The notes: generated by a model not told the origin, from the sequence alone. A DNA stretch of 64,000 nt from Piper betle (GCA_033002965.1 JAURVB010006542.1:33684-97683); one strand, 5' to 3'. Shown: positions 10,991 to 22,611, counted from the first letter of the stretch. Program-made: numbers and translations.

Positions 10991-12117
10991 CTTGGCAATA
11001 GATTGAGCCGAAAAGGATGAGCAATAGGAAGGAAATGGCTGTACTTAGAAAGCCTGTCAACCACCACAAAAATGCCATCTTTTGCATGACTCTTTGGCAA
11101 TCCACTAATGAAGTCCATGCTAATGGAAGTCCATATTTGTTGGGGTATAGGAAGTGGTTGTAATAATCCAGCTGGTGCTAACGTGGAGCTCTTGAACTTT
11201 TGACAAATGTCACAATTCTGCAAATAGCTCATCACGTCCTTGTGCATCCGAGACCAAAAGAAAACCGCTCTAAGTCTCTTCAAGGTCTTTTGAATCCCCT
11301 CATGAGTACCATCATGGAACTCTTTCAGAATGATGGGTATAATATCCATTTGGGAAGTCAAGTAAATCCGGTGTTTGTAAAATAAAATGTCGTCCCTCAC
11401 TTCCCACCTTGAGGACAGCTTGTTGTCAGCACATTGCTGTTTCAACTTCAACAAATGCTCATTGGTAGTATAGGCTTGTTTTATCACCTCTAACCAACTT
11501 GGCAAAGCCACTGAGAGTGCTGCACAAGAGAGCGTACCTGTTTGCTTGGACACATTACCGACGGTTTCCAGCAAGTCGCCTTCCTGCTGTCTTGACAAAG
11601 CATCAGCAACTCTATTTTCCTTCCCGGGTTTGTATTCGATGACAAAGTCGTATCCTAACAGCTTCACCAACCATTTCTGTTGTGCCATGGTATGAATCTG
11701 CTGATCCCATAAAAACTTGAGGCTGGAATGATCTGTTCGGACCACAAATGATCTACCCAACAAGTAGTGACGCCACTTTTGGACAGCCAACACTAAAGCC
11801 ATCATCTCCCTTTCATAAGCTGACAGCAATAAATTTCTCCCATTCAATTTCTTACTGAAAAATGCAATGGGCTGGTTTTGTTGCATCAAAACAGCCCCTA
11901 TTCCCATCCCACTCGCGTCACACTCAATCACAAAGGGTATATCAAAGTTTGGTAACACCAGCACCGGAGCCTTTGTGAGAGCTTGTTTCAGGTCATGGAA
12001 GGCTTGTTCCGCTAGAAGGTCCCAATGATAAGCATCCTTTTTCAGTAAATCCGACAATGGAGCTGCTAGAGTACCAAAGCCCTTGATAAACTTTCTATAA
12101 TACCCAGCCAATCCCAA
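10819..12117 (-). pseudogene. Gypsy RNase H and integrase N-terminal part
   Basis: Second open segment of gag-pol. It starts in the RT connection (LAGYYRKFIKGFG). RNase H follows, with the catalytic acidic motifs CDASGMGIGAVL, YEREMMAL and RTDHSSLK. Next come the HHCC zinc region of integrase (HDGTHEGIQKTLKR ... CDICQKFK) and the first catalytic Asp (SMDFISGLP). The last ~55 residues are out of frame after HPF near 11012. At its start it is separated from RT by a one-base contraction of an A run on the plus strand near 12117. Confidence 0.9.
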
Positions 12118-13850
12118 AAAGCTCTTATACTCTTAACTGATCTCGGCGTCGGCCAATTCACAATAGCCTCTATTTTTTCCTTGTCCACGCCAACACCTTC
12201 GGATGAAATAACATGTCCCAAATACTGAATTTGACGCAACCCAAAAGAGCATTTTTCCTTCTTAGCATACAACTCATGTCTAAGCAATTCAGCTAGCGTC
12301 AACTCAAGATGGTATAGATGTTCATCCCAACACTTGCTGTATATAAGAATATCATCAAAGAAAACTAATATAAATTTTCTGAGATATGGAGCAAATACCT
12401 CATTCATCAAAGCTTGGAAGGTGGAAGGGGCATTGGATAATCCAAACGGCATAACCTTGAACTCATAATGCCCATGGTGTGTCCGGAAAGCTGTTTTGTG
12501 GACATCCTCTCCATGCATTCTTATTTGATGATAACCTGACCTCAAATCCAGCTTAGAAAAATAGGTAGTACCATGTAATTCATCCAAGAGTTCATCAATG
12601 TTGGGAATGGGAAACTTATCCTTTATCGTTGCCTTGTTGAGAGCTCTATAATCCACACACATTCTCCAACTTCCATCTTTCTTCTTGACTAGCAACACCG
12701 GAGCTGAATAGGGACTTGATGTAGGCTGAATTACTCCATCCTCCAGTAATTGCTTTACTTGTCTCTCAATTTCATTTTTCTGGAAGTAAGGATACCGATA
12801 CGGTCTCACGGCTACCGGCATCGTTCCCTCCTTGAGGTTCACATGGTGGTCATGAGGGCGTGTAGGTGGCAGCCCCTTGGGTACAGAAAACACTTTGTCA
12901 AACCTTAGCAACAGCTGATCCAATCCATCTTGTTGTTGAGCTGTTAAAGTGGTTTCCGGTAGACCCAAACCCCTGCTGTTCACCACTTGCAAATTCATCA
13001 ATAACCCCTGTTTTCTTTGTTTGAAAGATTGTGAAATACGCTTCTTATCACACAACTGATCCGGAGGAGTGATCTGCCCTCTTAACTCCACTGTTTTATC
13101 TTTATCTTTGAAGGACATCGTGAGGGATTCAAAGTCCCATAGGATTGGCCCCAACGTCTTCAACCATTGGATACCCAAAACGATGTCAATCTCTTCGAGC
13201 TGAAGTATGAAAAATTCCGAAGTTGTAGCATATCCTGGAAATTCAATCTTGATAGCTGAACACCTTCCCCCACAACTCATTCGGTCGCCATTGGCAATCT
13301 GAACTTTGGGTCCATTGCTGGTTTCCTTTGGCAACTTCAATTTCTGAACCAGCTTTGCATTCACAAAATTGTGGGAGCTTCCCGAATCAATCAGAATTGT
13401 CACTTGGTGTCCACCCACTCTTCCGATAACCCTCATGGTGTTTGAGGTAATGATTCCCGTCAAAGCATTCAAGGAGATGGCTGGAGTAAGGGAGTCATCT
13501 TCCGGGTCACTATCGTCCTCCTCCGACATTTCCTCCTCCCTTTCCACTTCAATGACGAATAACCTTTTACACTTGTGTCCGGGTACAAATTTCTCGTCAC
13601 ACCTGAAACACAATCCAGCCTCCTTTCTCTCTTGCAATTGCTTGATGCTGAATTTCCGTCCATGAGGAATCTCCTTGAGTTGCTGCTGCTCTGCTGCTAC
13701 CCCAACATCAGCCTTGCCCAACCCAAAACTTCCTCCCTTGTTAGACGTTCCAGCTGCATATTGATATCCCCTATTCATTGCTCTCCCAATTGTTGCTGAT
13801 TTCAGATTCACATGGTTCTCCAAATGTCTAGCCAGCCCTTGAGCGTCCAA
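12066..13850 (-). pseudogene. Gypsy zinc knuckle, protease and reverse transcriptase
   Basis: First pol segment. It has a gag zinc knuckle (CFRCDEKFVPGHKC), an aspartic protease with the active-site motif LIDSGSSHNF, and reverse transcriptase with CVDYRALNKATIKDKFP, FSKLDLRSGYHQIRM and MPFGLSNAPSTFQ. The metal-binding motif reads FFDD in place of the commoner YVDD. It ends in a frameshift just after SVKSIRAF. Gag and this segment overlap at 13808-13850 in different frames; restoring one G in the plus-strand GTCCGGC near 13861 would merge them. Confidence 0.92.
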
Positions 13851-14998
13851 TAAGGTGTCCGGCTTCTAGCTTTCACCTCCATTCTCAATTGAGGCTTGAG
13901 ACCACAAGTATAGCTGCTGATTCTCTGCTTTTCAGTCATGCTTCCAGCTCTAGTGGCCAACCGGTTAAATTGAACGGTGTACTCTTGAACTGATGTGTCC
14001 TGTTTTAACCGAGTAAGGTCGCCATAAAAATCCTCATACTCCGAGGGACCAAACTGAAGATTCATGGCTTCCTTCAATTCAGGCCAGCTAGGAACCCCAT
14101 GATGTTCTTGCAGCATATCATACCAAATTTGTGCATCATCCTCCAAATGAAAACTAGCCAACTCAACTTGCAATCTCTCTTGGACGTGGTGCAGCTTGAA
14201 GAATTTTTCTGCCCTGCTGAACCATGAAATTGGGTCCTTGGTTCCATCAAATTTTGGGAAGCTAATCTTGGAGCCTTTCAAGAAATCTTCATTTGGGTCA
14301 TCATAGGCAGCAATATCCCTGCAATTTTGGGCAGCACCTTCCTGGAAATTTTGTCGAACAGGTGCTCTTCCTCTCCTGCCCAAACCGAATTGCTTCCTTC
14401 CTCCTTGCAACAGCGCCTCTTCCAGCTGTTCTTGGTGGTTCAAACCCTGCAATTCATCATCCCCAAGTCGCCTACCCTGCAACAATTCATCACAAGATCG
14501 CCTACCCTGCATTCCATCCTCACAAGGTCGCCTTCCAAGCAACCCATCTTCACAAGGACGCCCCATACCTGCTGAAATTGGATGATGATCAACCATACCC
14601 TGCAACAGCCCCTCATGGTGTTGCCTCCTCTCAGCTGATGTCAACAACACCCCTTGGGGACGTCCAGCATGTGATTCCAGCACCTCTTGAGGGCGTCCAA
14701 CATGGGATTCCAGCAATGGATCATCCCCATCCCCTTGAATTGTCCCAATCCCTTCTCTATTTCCCAAACCATCACTTCTTGATTGCAGTAATAAATCAAA
14801 TTTTGATGACATATTGGTAATGGCAGCAATCAATTGATCTTGAACCTTCCTAATCTGGGATAATTCATCAAGATGGGGTGAAGAAGACGTACCTCCCTCG
14901 ACTTGCTCTGATACCAATCTGGTAGGAGCTTCTTCTCCAAGCTCCACAACCAATTCCTTGCCCTTGGAAGGCTTGGAACTCTGCTTTGCTGGTGCCAT
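13808..14998 (-). pseudogene. Gypsy gag, starting inside the 5' LTR
   Basis: A 396-codon frame. The ATG at 14998 lies 78 bases inside the LTR (14921-15322), and translation continues through the LTR end and the primer-binding site (residues TRLVSEQ come from it). It contains a run of repeated GRP/GRR segments, then the conserved gag core (FPKFDGTKDPISWFSRAEKFF ... DDAQIWYD ... YEDFYGDLTRLKQ ... VQEYTVQFNRLA). The last ~20 residues after VKARS are out of frame because of the contraction near 13861. In the intact ancestor gag was fused to pol. Confidence 0.9.
14906..14917 (-). other. Primer-binding site (initiator tRNA-Met type)
   Basis: Minus-strand TGGTATCAGAGC lies three bases inside the 5' LTR end. 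This is the classic plant initiator tRNA-Met priming site. Confidence 0.92.
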
Positions 14999-15322
14999 CT
15001 TGAGGGTGAACTTCCTGGAAGAGAGGGGATGAAGAACAACAGCAAGAGGGATGGAAGAAGGGCTGCAATTTCAGCAACCAAAGAAGAAGAAGAAGAAGGA
15101 GAAGGAGAAGGAGAAGAGGGACGCCCTTGTCTTGGGCTCCAAGAAAGGGGAGAGGGATGGAGCAATCTGGATTTGATTTTCAAAACAAAAGTTGTTACAC
15201 AATTCTGTTACAGCCCCCTTTTGTAGGCATCTTCCCTAGTGAAATGACCCAAATGCCCCTAATGAAATGACCCAAACACCCCTACTAACAACCCTACTCA
15301 TCTACTAACAATATTCATAACA
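14921..15322 (-). repeat. 5' LTR of the gypsy element
   Basis: 402 bp, near-identical to 9793-10182. It is longer because of one extra GAAGGA-type unit in the purine tract and a small duplicated AATGAAATGACCC segment. It contains the gag start codon at 14998. Confidence 0.95.
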
Positions 15323-15550
15323 GAAAGTTTAATTACCCCTTCTCATCATAGCAGAAATTTGGAAATATTGCTGTTTAAAATTTTCTAAGATTTTACATTT
15401 TTTCGCGTCAACGAAACCAACCTTAAGAAAAAGCATCGGATTAAATTTGCTTTCACTTTAATAACTTGTTATTCATCTTACAGTTAAAAATTCAGCTATG
15501 GACATTGCCTACTTATTTGTTCATGTGTTGCACATTAACTTTGTTTGCAG

Positions 15551-15740
15551 ATCCTCCCTCTGAAGAACCAGTTGGAGAACTACCCTCATTGAGAGTGAAG
15601 GGATTTATTCTACATTAAAACAGAGTGCCAAAACATGCAACATCCTTATTACCAACTAGTGGATACCTTGATTGAGGATGCAATGCACACATGTGGGCTT
15701 ATCTTCAACACCTTTGAATTCTTAGAAGAAGAAGCAATAT
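15551..15740 (+). pseudogene. UGT F exon 2, 5' remnant
   Basis: After the gypsy element the intron resumes and exon 2 begins after TTTGCAG (ATCCTCCCTCTGAAG...). It has a frameshift at AGAGTGAAGGGATTT and stops being homologous after GAAGAAGAAGCAATATG, about one quarter into exon 2. From there the sequence switches to the inverted 3' flank of an A-type UGT. The PSPG box is therefore missing. Confidence 0.85.
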
Positions 15741-16415
15741 GCGAATCAGATATAGGTTCAGACTATTCAAATCAGATATAGGTTCATACTATTCAATTAT
15801 TTTTTATATTCAAAAAGATTTGGATCTGATATACGATGTGATATTATATAAAAATATATATTTGAATAATAATAACGATATTTATTTCTTTTTTCTAATA
15901 ATTTATATTAAAATTTATATTATTTACATATTTTATTAGATCATAAGCTCAAATACAATGCACGGAATCATCCTATTATCGAGAAGATAAGTGGGCTTGG
16001 AGCTTGCACACATCGTGTGGTGGATGCGATGAATTGCACAAATTTGTGGAGAAGGATCTCCCCTTCTTCCATGAAGTTGTGACTTCTCTTTCAATGCCTC
16101 AATCCCTTCTCTCAACTCCTCCCCTTCTCTAACATCAGCTTCCTGTTGGCCATCTCTACTACCCCACTTTCAAGCTCTTCCACTATTTGAATCCCAACCT
16201 TCCAAACATGGCTCACAAACCTGGCATTCACATTTTGATCTCCCAATAACATGGGGCGCATAGATCATGAGGAACCCCTTCACATCCACTGAGTGAGTCC
16301 AGAGACCCATCAACAACAAAGCCTCTCTTTGATCTTATTACTTCTCAATCTCATCTGGCAATATGATACGGTATTCACCAATGACTAGGCCAGGCCCCAA
16401 TACCCAGGAAGCTTC
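15741..16415 (-). pseudogene. UGT G: inverted 3' scrap of an A-type UGT
   Basis: Positions 15741-16010 are the inverted 3' flank of UGT A/B/D. Positions 16010-16415 are the inverted end of exon 2 (words such as CATTCACATTTTGATCTCC, AACAAAGCCTCTCTTTGATC and CTCATCTGGCAAT). Most of the PSPG box is deleted between CACATCCACTGAG and CATCAACAAC near 16290, and the normal stop is changed (CACGA for CATGA). The fragment ends at CCAATACCCAG, where an unrelated direct repeat begins. Confidence 0.8.
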
Positions 16416-16936
16416 CATCGGTGCATCTTGGGGTGGAGTATAATTTTACATAAAATACAAAGTATCATAAATTAACAAATTTTATTTATATACATTTATG
16501 ATTGCAGTAGACAAATTAAAGTTTCTTACAAAATTAAAGTTTCGTAGTTAGCTAGCATATATATATATATATATATTCATTATTTTTATTATTAGAAAAA
16601 ACCAAATTTAATTTTAAATGAAATAAAAATCTTTGAGAAAATGATCAATTCCATTTAATTAGCAAAATTTTAATTGAGTTAAAATCTTTTACATATTAAT
16701 ACCTACTTAATTAAAATTTTCACCCATTTTGGACATAAAATTAAAATTATTTTGATATTTTTATACAACCATTGTATCTAAAAATGAATTTTTTGTTAAA
16801 ATTAAATGTACATTCATTATTTGCATCTAAAAATAAAAATAATCATAATTTGTATAATTCAATTTGGTATTATATTAATACATAGTATTAATATAATAAT
16901 ATTCAAGAATTATAAATTTTATCAAGAATTTTACTT
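16412..16936 (+). repeat. Direct repeat, left copy (~520 bp)
   Basis: It begins ACCCAGGAAGCTTCC and ends AAGAATTTTACTTAATAA. It is repeated at 17885-18440 with moderate divergence (insertions, TA-run changes). Together the copies flank about 950 bp of mostly GC-rich sequence. They do not have clear TG...CA ends. I cannot tell whether this is an LTR pair, a duplication of a MITE, or one larger duplicated block. Confidence 0.7.
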
Positions 16937-16949
16937 AATAATCATTATT

Positions 16950-17150
16950 TGCCGTGCGACACCACCACACCCCGTCCCTCGCCCGCCACCCGCGCCGCAC
17001 TTCCCCCCGGTCCCCCGCCCACCACCCCGCCGCGCCCCCCTCGGCCCCGCCCGCCACCCCGCCGCGCCGCGCCCCGTCCCTGGCCGGGCATCCTTCCCGC
17101 CCCCTCCGTTGTCGCTCCTACGGCGGCGCTGCCCCCTCCCTCCCTTTTTT
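16950..17150 (+). other. Very GC-rich, C-rich block
   Basis: About 200 bp of CCGCCC/CGCC-type sequence with strong C-over-G bias inside an AT-rich region. Open frames exist in every phase but give only Pro/Arg/Ala low-complexity peptides, so I call no gene. Similar GC-rich blocks occur inside the LTR family at 24960-25650, so this may be transposon-derived. Confidence 0.5.
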
Positions 17151-17153
17151 GAT

Positions 17154-17185
17154 CTTGGCCGTTGGATGCTAATCCAACGGCCAAG
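17154..17185. repeat. Perfect 14-bp hairpin
   Basis: CTTGGCCGTTGGAT (17154-17167), a 4-nt loop, then its exact complement (17172-17185). A second imperfect hairpin follows at 17191-17235 (ACTCCAACACAGC with GCTGTGCTGGAGT). Neither is followed by a T-run. A transposon end or cruciform is more likely than a regulatory RNA. Confidence 0.6.
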
Positions 17186-17254
17186 GTCTGTACTCCAACA
17201 CAGCCATCTGGCCAAGACTGCTGTGCTGGAGTGCAGCAATACTTATTCCTAATT

Positions 17255-17257
<3 letters not shown>

Positions 17258-17289
<32 letters not shown>

Positions 17290-17330
17290 CCTTATTTATA
17301 TATATATAAATTATATATATAATTTTGGAG
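17258..17330. repeat. TA-rich microsatellite
   Basis: A (TA)n run of about 15 units followed by interrupted TATATA stretches. Confidence 0.85.
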
Positions 17331-17499
17331 TTCTTAGTTAGAACCTCTTTTTTATTAACTAGCTACGTTTTTGCTGCATTTCAATTTTTCTTGCGTTATA
17401 ATTAATTTTAGCCCCTTAAGAGACTCATTAATACATACTTTATTTTATTTTATTTTATTATTTTATTATTTATTATTTGTAAAACGTCACCTTGAAGTA

Positions 17500-17890
17500 A
17501 AAAGAAACCCACAACATAGCCGGTAGATCTTCTCGGTGGCACCCACAGATCAGCTTTTCTGACTTCCGATAATCCATTTGTCAAACTAGCTGAAGCAGAG
17601 CAGCAGCAACGGCAACACAAAGAAGAGACGAACTAAGTCCCTCTTTGGCTGTTTTAAGTGTAATCGCGGCGGTCTTGCGACCGGCGGTTCTGCCAGGAAG
17701 TGGAACTGCGGCGGCGGCAAAGTTTGGATCTTTGGAGAATTCGGGAACTGGGTTCTGAGCTCCGACGTACAAATGCTTCTCCAAGACCGATCTCCGCCGC
17801 CCCAAGGTCGCCGGCGATTCCAAGCGCCTTGTCCGCCCGACGCCTCTCTTCGCCTACGCCGGCAAAGCCTCTTGATTTGGTGGCCTGGTT
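17500..17890. other. GC-rich exon-like segment, unrecognised
   Basis: This looks like coding sequence on base composition: Ala/Arg/Ser-rich, reminiscent of an organelle-targeting N-terminus in one plus frame (AATATQRRDELSPS ...), but with a stop at 17756 and a change of frame after it. The minus strand is also open for 60-100 codons. I do not recognise it. It may be an exon piece captured by a transposon. It ends where the second direct repeat starts. Confidence 0.3.
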
Positions 17891-18440
17891 GCACCCAGGA
17901 AGCTTCCGTCGACGCATCCTGGGTGTGGAGTATAATTTTACATAAATTACAAAGTATAATAAATTAACAAATTTTATTTATATGCAATTATGATTACAGT
18001 ACTCAAATTAAAGTTTCAGACAAAATAAAGATACTTAAGTTAGCTAGAATTTTTATATATTTATCTATTTATCCATTATTTTTATTATAATAAAAAACAG
18101 AATTTAATTTTATAAGAAATAAAAATCTTTAAGAAAATGATAAATTCCATTTAATTAGCTAAATTTTACTCAAGTTAAAATCATTTACATAATAATACCT
18201 ACTTAATTAAAATTTTCATTTATTTTTTACATAAAATCAAAATTATTTTTAATATTTTTATATAACCATTTTATCTAAAAATAATTTTTTTGTTATAATT
18301 AAACGTACATTAATTATTCGCATTTAAAAATAAAAATAATCATATTTTATATAATTCAATTTGGTAAAATATCAATACATAGTATTATTATAATAATATT
18401 TAAGAATTATAAATTTTATCAAGAATTTTATTTAATAACT
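17885..18440 (+). repeat. Direct repeat, right copy (~550 bp)
   Basis: Partner of 16412-16936, starting ACCCAGGAAGCTTCCGTCG and ending AAGAATTTTATTTAATAAC. Confidence 0.7.
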
Positions 18441-21400
18441 AGGTAAGATGTTGTGCTATGTGCAATATACGCAACCTATACTAGATAAATTTTAATTTTA
18501 TACATAAGCTTTTATTAAATAATAAAATAGATGGTAATAATTTAATATCTTAGATATATACTGTGATTGACTTTATAAATATGTATTATTTGAATAAAAA
18601 AATGAATTACAATTATTTGATTTTTTATTAGATTTTTTAAAGGCAAGTATGGAGATTCTTTATTGTAGGAAGTTAGAATTCACATTCTACCATGACAATT
18701 ATTTTTATTGATTTCTTTTAAGAAATTTAGGTAAGTGAGATTCAAACTCGTAACTATTTGTAGGAGGTACTTTTATTATGTTTTTAAATTTTTTTGTATT
18801 TTGATTAGATAATTCTCCTACTTTTAATCATAGTTTAGTATTGAGTTCCCCTTTTATTAACACTAGCAAAAGAACCGTGCAGGTTATATTTGAAACTTAT
18901 TAATATCCTAAAAATATACAAAATTAATTTTAAAAATATTTCTATATTATTTTAAAACAAAAATATTGAATATTTATTTAATTTTAATTAAAAAATATAG
19001 TTATATACAAGTATTAAGAGTAATTTTAATTTTAATAAGTAAAATTAATAAGTAAAATTAATAACTAAATAGAATTATTTTTGAAAGACTTGTAATTTAA
19101 AATTATACTTTAAGATTTCTTTTATTGTTGAATAAGAATATGTAAATAAATAAATATGTAATATCTATAAAAATATAAATCAAGTATATATTATTAACTA
19201 ACAAACATTAATTGATAGTATAATTATTATAAAATTAAAATTTTATAATTCCTTATTTAGGGATAATTATAATCTAAAGCTTTCCTTATAATAAATAATA
19301 AGAATAAGAATTTTAAATTAAGTATTAAAGGGCATATAAAATTATCGTGGGGCGAGAAACAACCACTACGTAAGAAATATTGAAACGTGATGAGAGAAAA
19401 AACTCTAGTGTATTGATGTATGATGGTTGAAGAGTAGATGTGTTAAAAATAATAGTACTTTTGTTGTTCTAAAATACTGTTTGATAAAAATTAGACCAGA
19501 TTGGCCTCTCACACCCCTTAATGCTTGTCACGATCTGGTCCGGTTTGGCCTACGAGTTTACGTTCTTATAATTAATGTATGACGGGCCGATTTTGACAAA
19601 ATCGTGTACGGGCCGATTTTGACAAAATCGTGTACGGGCCTCCACGAGATCCCAAAAAAATGGAACAGAAATGTACATTGAAGAATGGGAAAATTTTATA
19701 TGAGCTATTACTTATCGTATATCTTCTACGAGTTACGTATTTAATTTTGACTTCCTTTAGTGAGTTTTACAAAATAATATTTATACATATTTACAGTAGG
19801 GTTTATAAGTACGAGGCTGATAAATTTTATTTTTTTGACACCATTATGGCCTACTTTTGAATTTTCAAAAATCGCACAAGTTCATAAATATTTTAAAATT
19901 AATTTTTATTATAATGACTTTGATAATTAAGATGATAGGGTTAAAAAGATTAAATTGTGTTCAAATGTTACAATTATTCTTATTATTTAGTTGCTCGGGT
20001 GCAGGGTTACCGCCCTTGCGATCAGTCTTCACTTCGTGTAGAGTGAGAGGGTTCAGTGGGACCAAAGGTGCGCTAGTCGCATAAAGAAATTGTGTGAGTA
20101 AAAAGAATAAAAATAAAATGTCATGAACAAGGAATACACACCTAAGATTTTTACATGGTTCCCGAGGGTTCAACTTAATTTGAATCCCTATGTCAGTCTA
20201 CGGTGAGATTAGTACTTACAATCCAATATTTGTTCTTTAGTATTACACTTTATATACAATAGTAAATTTTGTCGCCTTTAAATAAATTTGTCTTTTATAG
20301 CTTTGACTCAAATGCCTTAGTTCGTCCCTTTATTATCTTCCAATCTTTAAAATAACTCCATCACTATGTCCGGCGCATCTAAAAATGGTGAGGTTATAAG
20401 TTTCGCCTTGATCCAAGGTCTGAAAGGCCTTCAACTGATTTTTGGAATGATAATAGGTTCATCCGGACTATTTCGGGTTGGTTCAGGGCATGTAAATATT
20501 AAACCAGACCGGGTAGCCTACGAGGATTCTAGATATCTTTGGGTGCGCCAAGTTATGGGTGGCACATGGTGCACGAGTTTCAATCTGGGTTGCGGGCAGG
20601 TCGCTGACACGGTCTGGCTTTGCTGTCGCAGTCCGGGTCAGTACGGATCCGATCAAACCGTTGGGCAATGGGATGTGGTCACATTTTCGGATAGAACAAG
20701 TGGACTCGGTCCACTAAGCAGGCCCGATAGACCCATTTATGCCGGTGGTGCAGTGGCGGCTTTAATGGCTCCGGCGATGGCATTTCTAGAGGCTGAAGCT
20801 AGGGACGATTGCCCAGATCGGTGGATCTAAGATTTATGAGGATTATGGTGGTTATCTAGTCGCCGAAGGCACCTCCGTTCGACAAAGGTGGCACCGGAAA
20901 GTTCAGGCAAATTTGGTTTTGGGCCTGGCTTTGTCCCTGTTTTCCGGTGATGGTGGCGGCCTAATGTGGAGTTTATTGATTTTTTTTGTAATCTGCGATA
21001 ATATAGACCGATTGAATGCAGTTGACTGTCCTGAAGTAGCTTCACAGAGGCAAGAAATATGGCGGTGTGCTGCTTAAGCGCTGCTCCGGCATCGGTATTT
21101 TAGGAGGTTTTCTGGCGGCGCCAGGGTTCCTAGACGGAAAATATATGTTTGGGTCTACTTTCACTGTTGAGGAGAGCCCACTAAACCTGTAGGTGTGGCC
21201 GGAGATGATCTAGGCTGACCTTACGGAGGGCCCAAAGTTGACTACTTGTTGCTATTTTCTGCTGCCACGCTACTCCGGCGAGCTACTTCTCTATTTATTT
21301 CCTGCGACTAAGGGCTTCTTCGGCGAGGTGTCAAGGTGTCAAGGCATAGGTGGACAGAGAGATGTGCAGGCTACAATCTTGGCATATGGAATTGGTCTAT

Positions 21401-22300
21401 AATGGTACTGGTTGGCCAACCGTAGGCTCCAAAGTCAACCTCTTTCACTTGTTTCCTATTTTGGTCGACTGCTTCATGACGAGATTTCGACAACTTCAAC
21501 CTTCTCCGGCAGCGGATATCAACTGTGTTGTGCCAAAAGTGTTGAGGAGAGGCTAATGGAGGTGGCAGCATGGCCAGCGACAGCCTGGGTTGGTAGGACA
21601 GAGGGCCCAAAGTTCATTGGATATAACTTGCAAAACAGTAAGGAAAACCCTTCTATTTCTTCGGCTAAGACGAGGCTCTCCTGCGACAGTGGTCAGGCAT
21701 ATGAGGTTGGGGGTACTTCAAGCTATGATCCGGAGATCTCGGGGGTCTCGAGAGGTGGATTTGCGGCGAGGCCCATTTTTTGCTTAATATTGATCCTATA
21801 GTGACTAGCAACTTCGATGATTTTATGCTTAATATTGTTTCGCGGCATGGAGCAGACAGTGCAGATAGTTAATTTTTTTGTTTTCTTTTATTTTACTTGA
21901 TTATTATCAACTCTTTTACCAATCATACGTCAATAATTTTAAGAAATTTTTGGAACGCAATGATAGTTAATTTTTAAAATAAGAAGCTACTCATTAATTT
22001 TGTCTTGGATATAACTAGTACTCTATATTTATATTGGTACAACAAAAATAATGTTTATTATCATAAAATTTAACAAAATAATTATTATAATGTAAATTTT
22101 AATTATTGTCATACTTATTTACACTATATTTTACTTTTAGATATAAGATGCATGGGTACTATTATTTTATTCGTCAATTGTATAAAATTCAATTTATTAC
22201 CTATTGATGTTTGTAAAGACAAAAAAATTAAATTTAAATGTTTTATTTATTATTTTCGATAAAATATTATTTTAATATTTAGTATTAATCTGTTACGTAT
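18441..22300. other. Intergenic sequence with possible LTR-element debris
   Basis: No gene was recognised. 18441-19500 is AT-rich spacer. 20100-20220 contains ACACACCTAAGATTTTTACATGGTTC, wording reminiscent of plant Ty1/copia LTR ends, but no paired LTR or coding domain was found. 20360-21800 is less AT-rich and holds several unrelated open frames of up to 154 codons (for example 20366-20830 +) without recognisable domains. 21800-22300 is AT-rich again. Confidence 0.4.
19582..19633 (+). repeat. Two perfect 26-bp tandem units
   Basis: ACGGGCCGATTTTGACAAAATCGTGT is present twice in a row and followed by a third start, ACGGGCC. Each unit contains the palindrome GATTTTGACAAAATC. Confidence 0.9.
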
Positions 22301-22611
22301 CTGTCCAAAAAGTATTGGGATTCATATAGTTTTTTCAAAAGTCCACCACTGTGGCACATGCCCCACCCTGTGCCACATGCTCGGCCACTGTGAGAACAAA
22401 ATAGGTATTTTTAAAATACAACAATTCTAATTAAGTTGGTGTTTTCAACCTTCTTAGTTACAAGGACTTGCAGCAAATTCAGTCTCCATGGCCATAACAA
22501 CATCGATATCATAAATAATTTTAGTACTTAATTTATTGCATTTAAATTTATTCTGGCCTAAAATCTTAATATTTGATTAGGCCACTTCATCAGAATATGG
22601 AGAAGAGTAAT

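Larger units (their letters stand above)
9793..15322 (-). mobile_element. Ty3/gypsy LTR retrotransposon with both LTRs (5530 bp), Reina-like size
   Basis: It lies on the minus strand in the UGT F intron, flanked by the 5-bp duplication GAAAG (9788-9792, 15323-15327). The LTRs are 9793-10182 (3') and 14921-15322 (5') and differ by only a few substitutions and small indels, so the insertion is young. The order gag - protease - RT - RNase H - integrase is that of Ty3/gypsy. The primer-binding site fits initiator tRNA-Met. The coding region is one gag-pol frame broken at three places, each a one-base contraction. No chromodomain was recognised after the integrase C-terminus; the clade call rests on size and RT wording and is inference. 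Confidence 0.95.

Noticed and set aside
16945..17252. Overlapping frames in the C-rich block near 17 kb
   Set aside because: Compositional artefact. All frames are open because stops are AT-rich; no domain is seen.
20366..20830. 154-codon frame as a possible gene
   Set aside because: No recognisable domain, no homologous copy in the window, and no clear splice or promoter signals; left as unannotated intergenic sequence.
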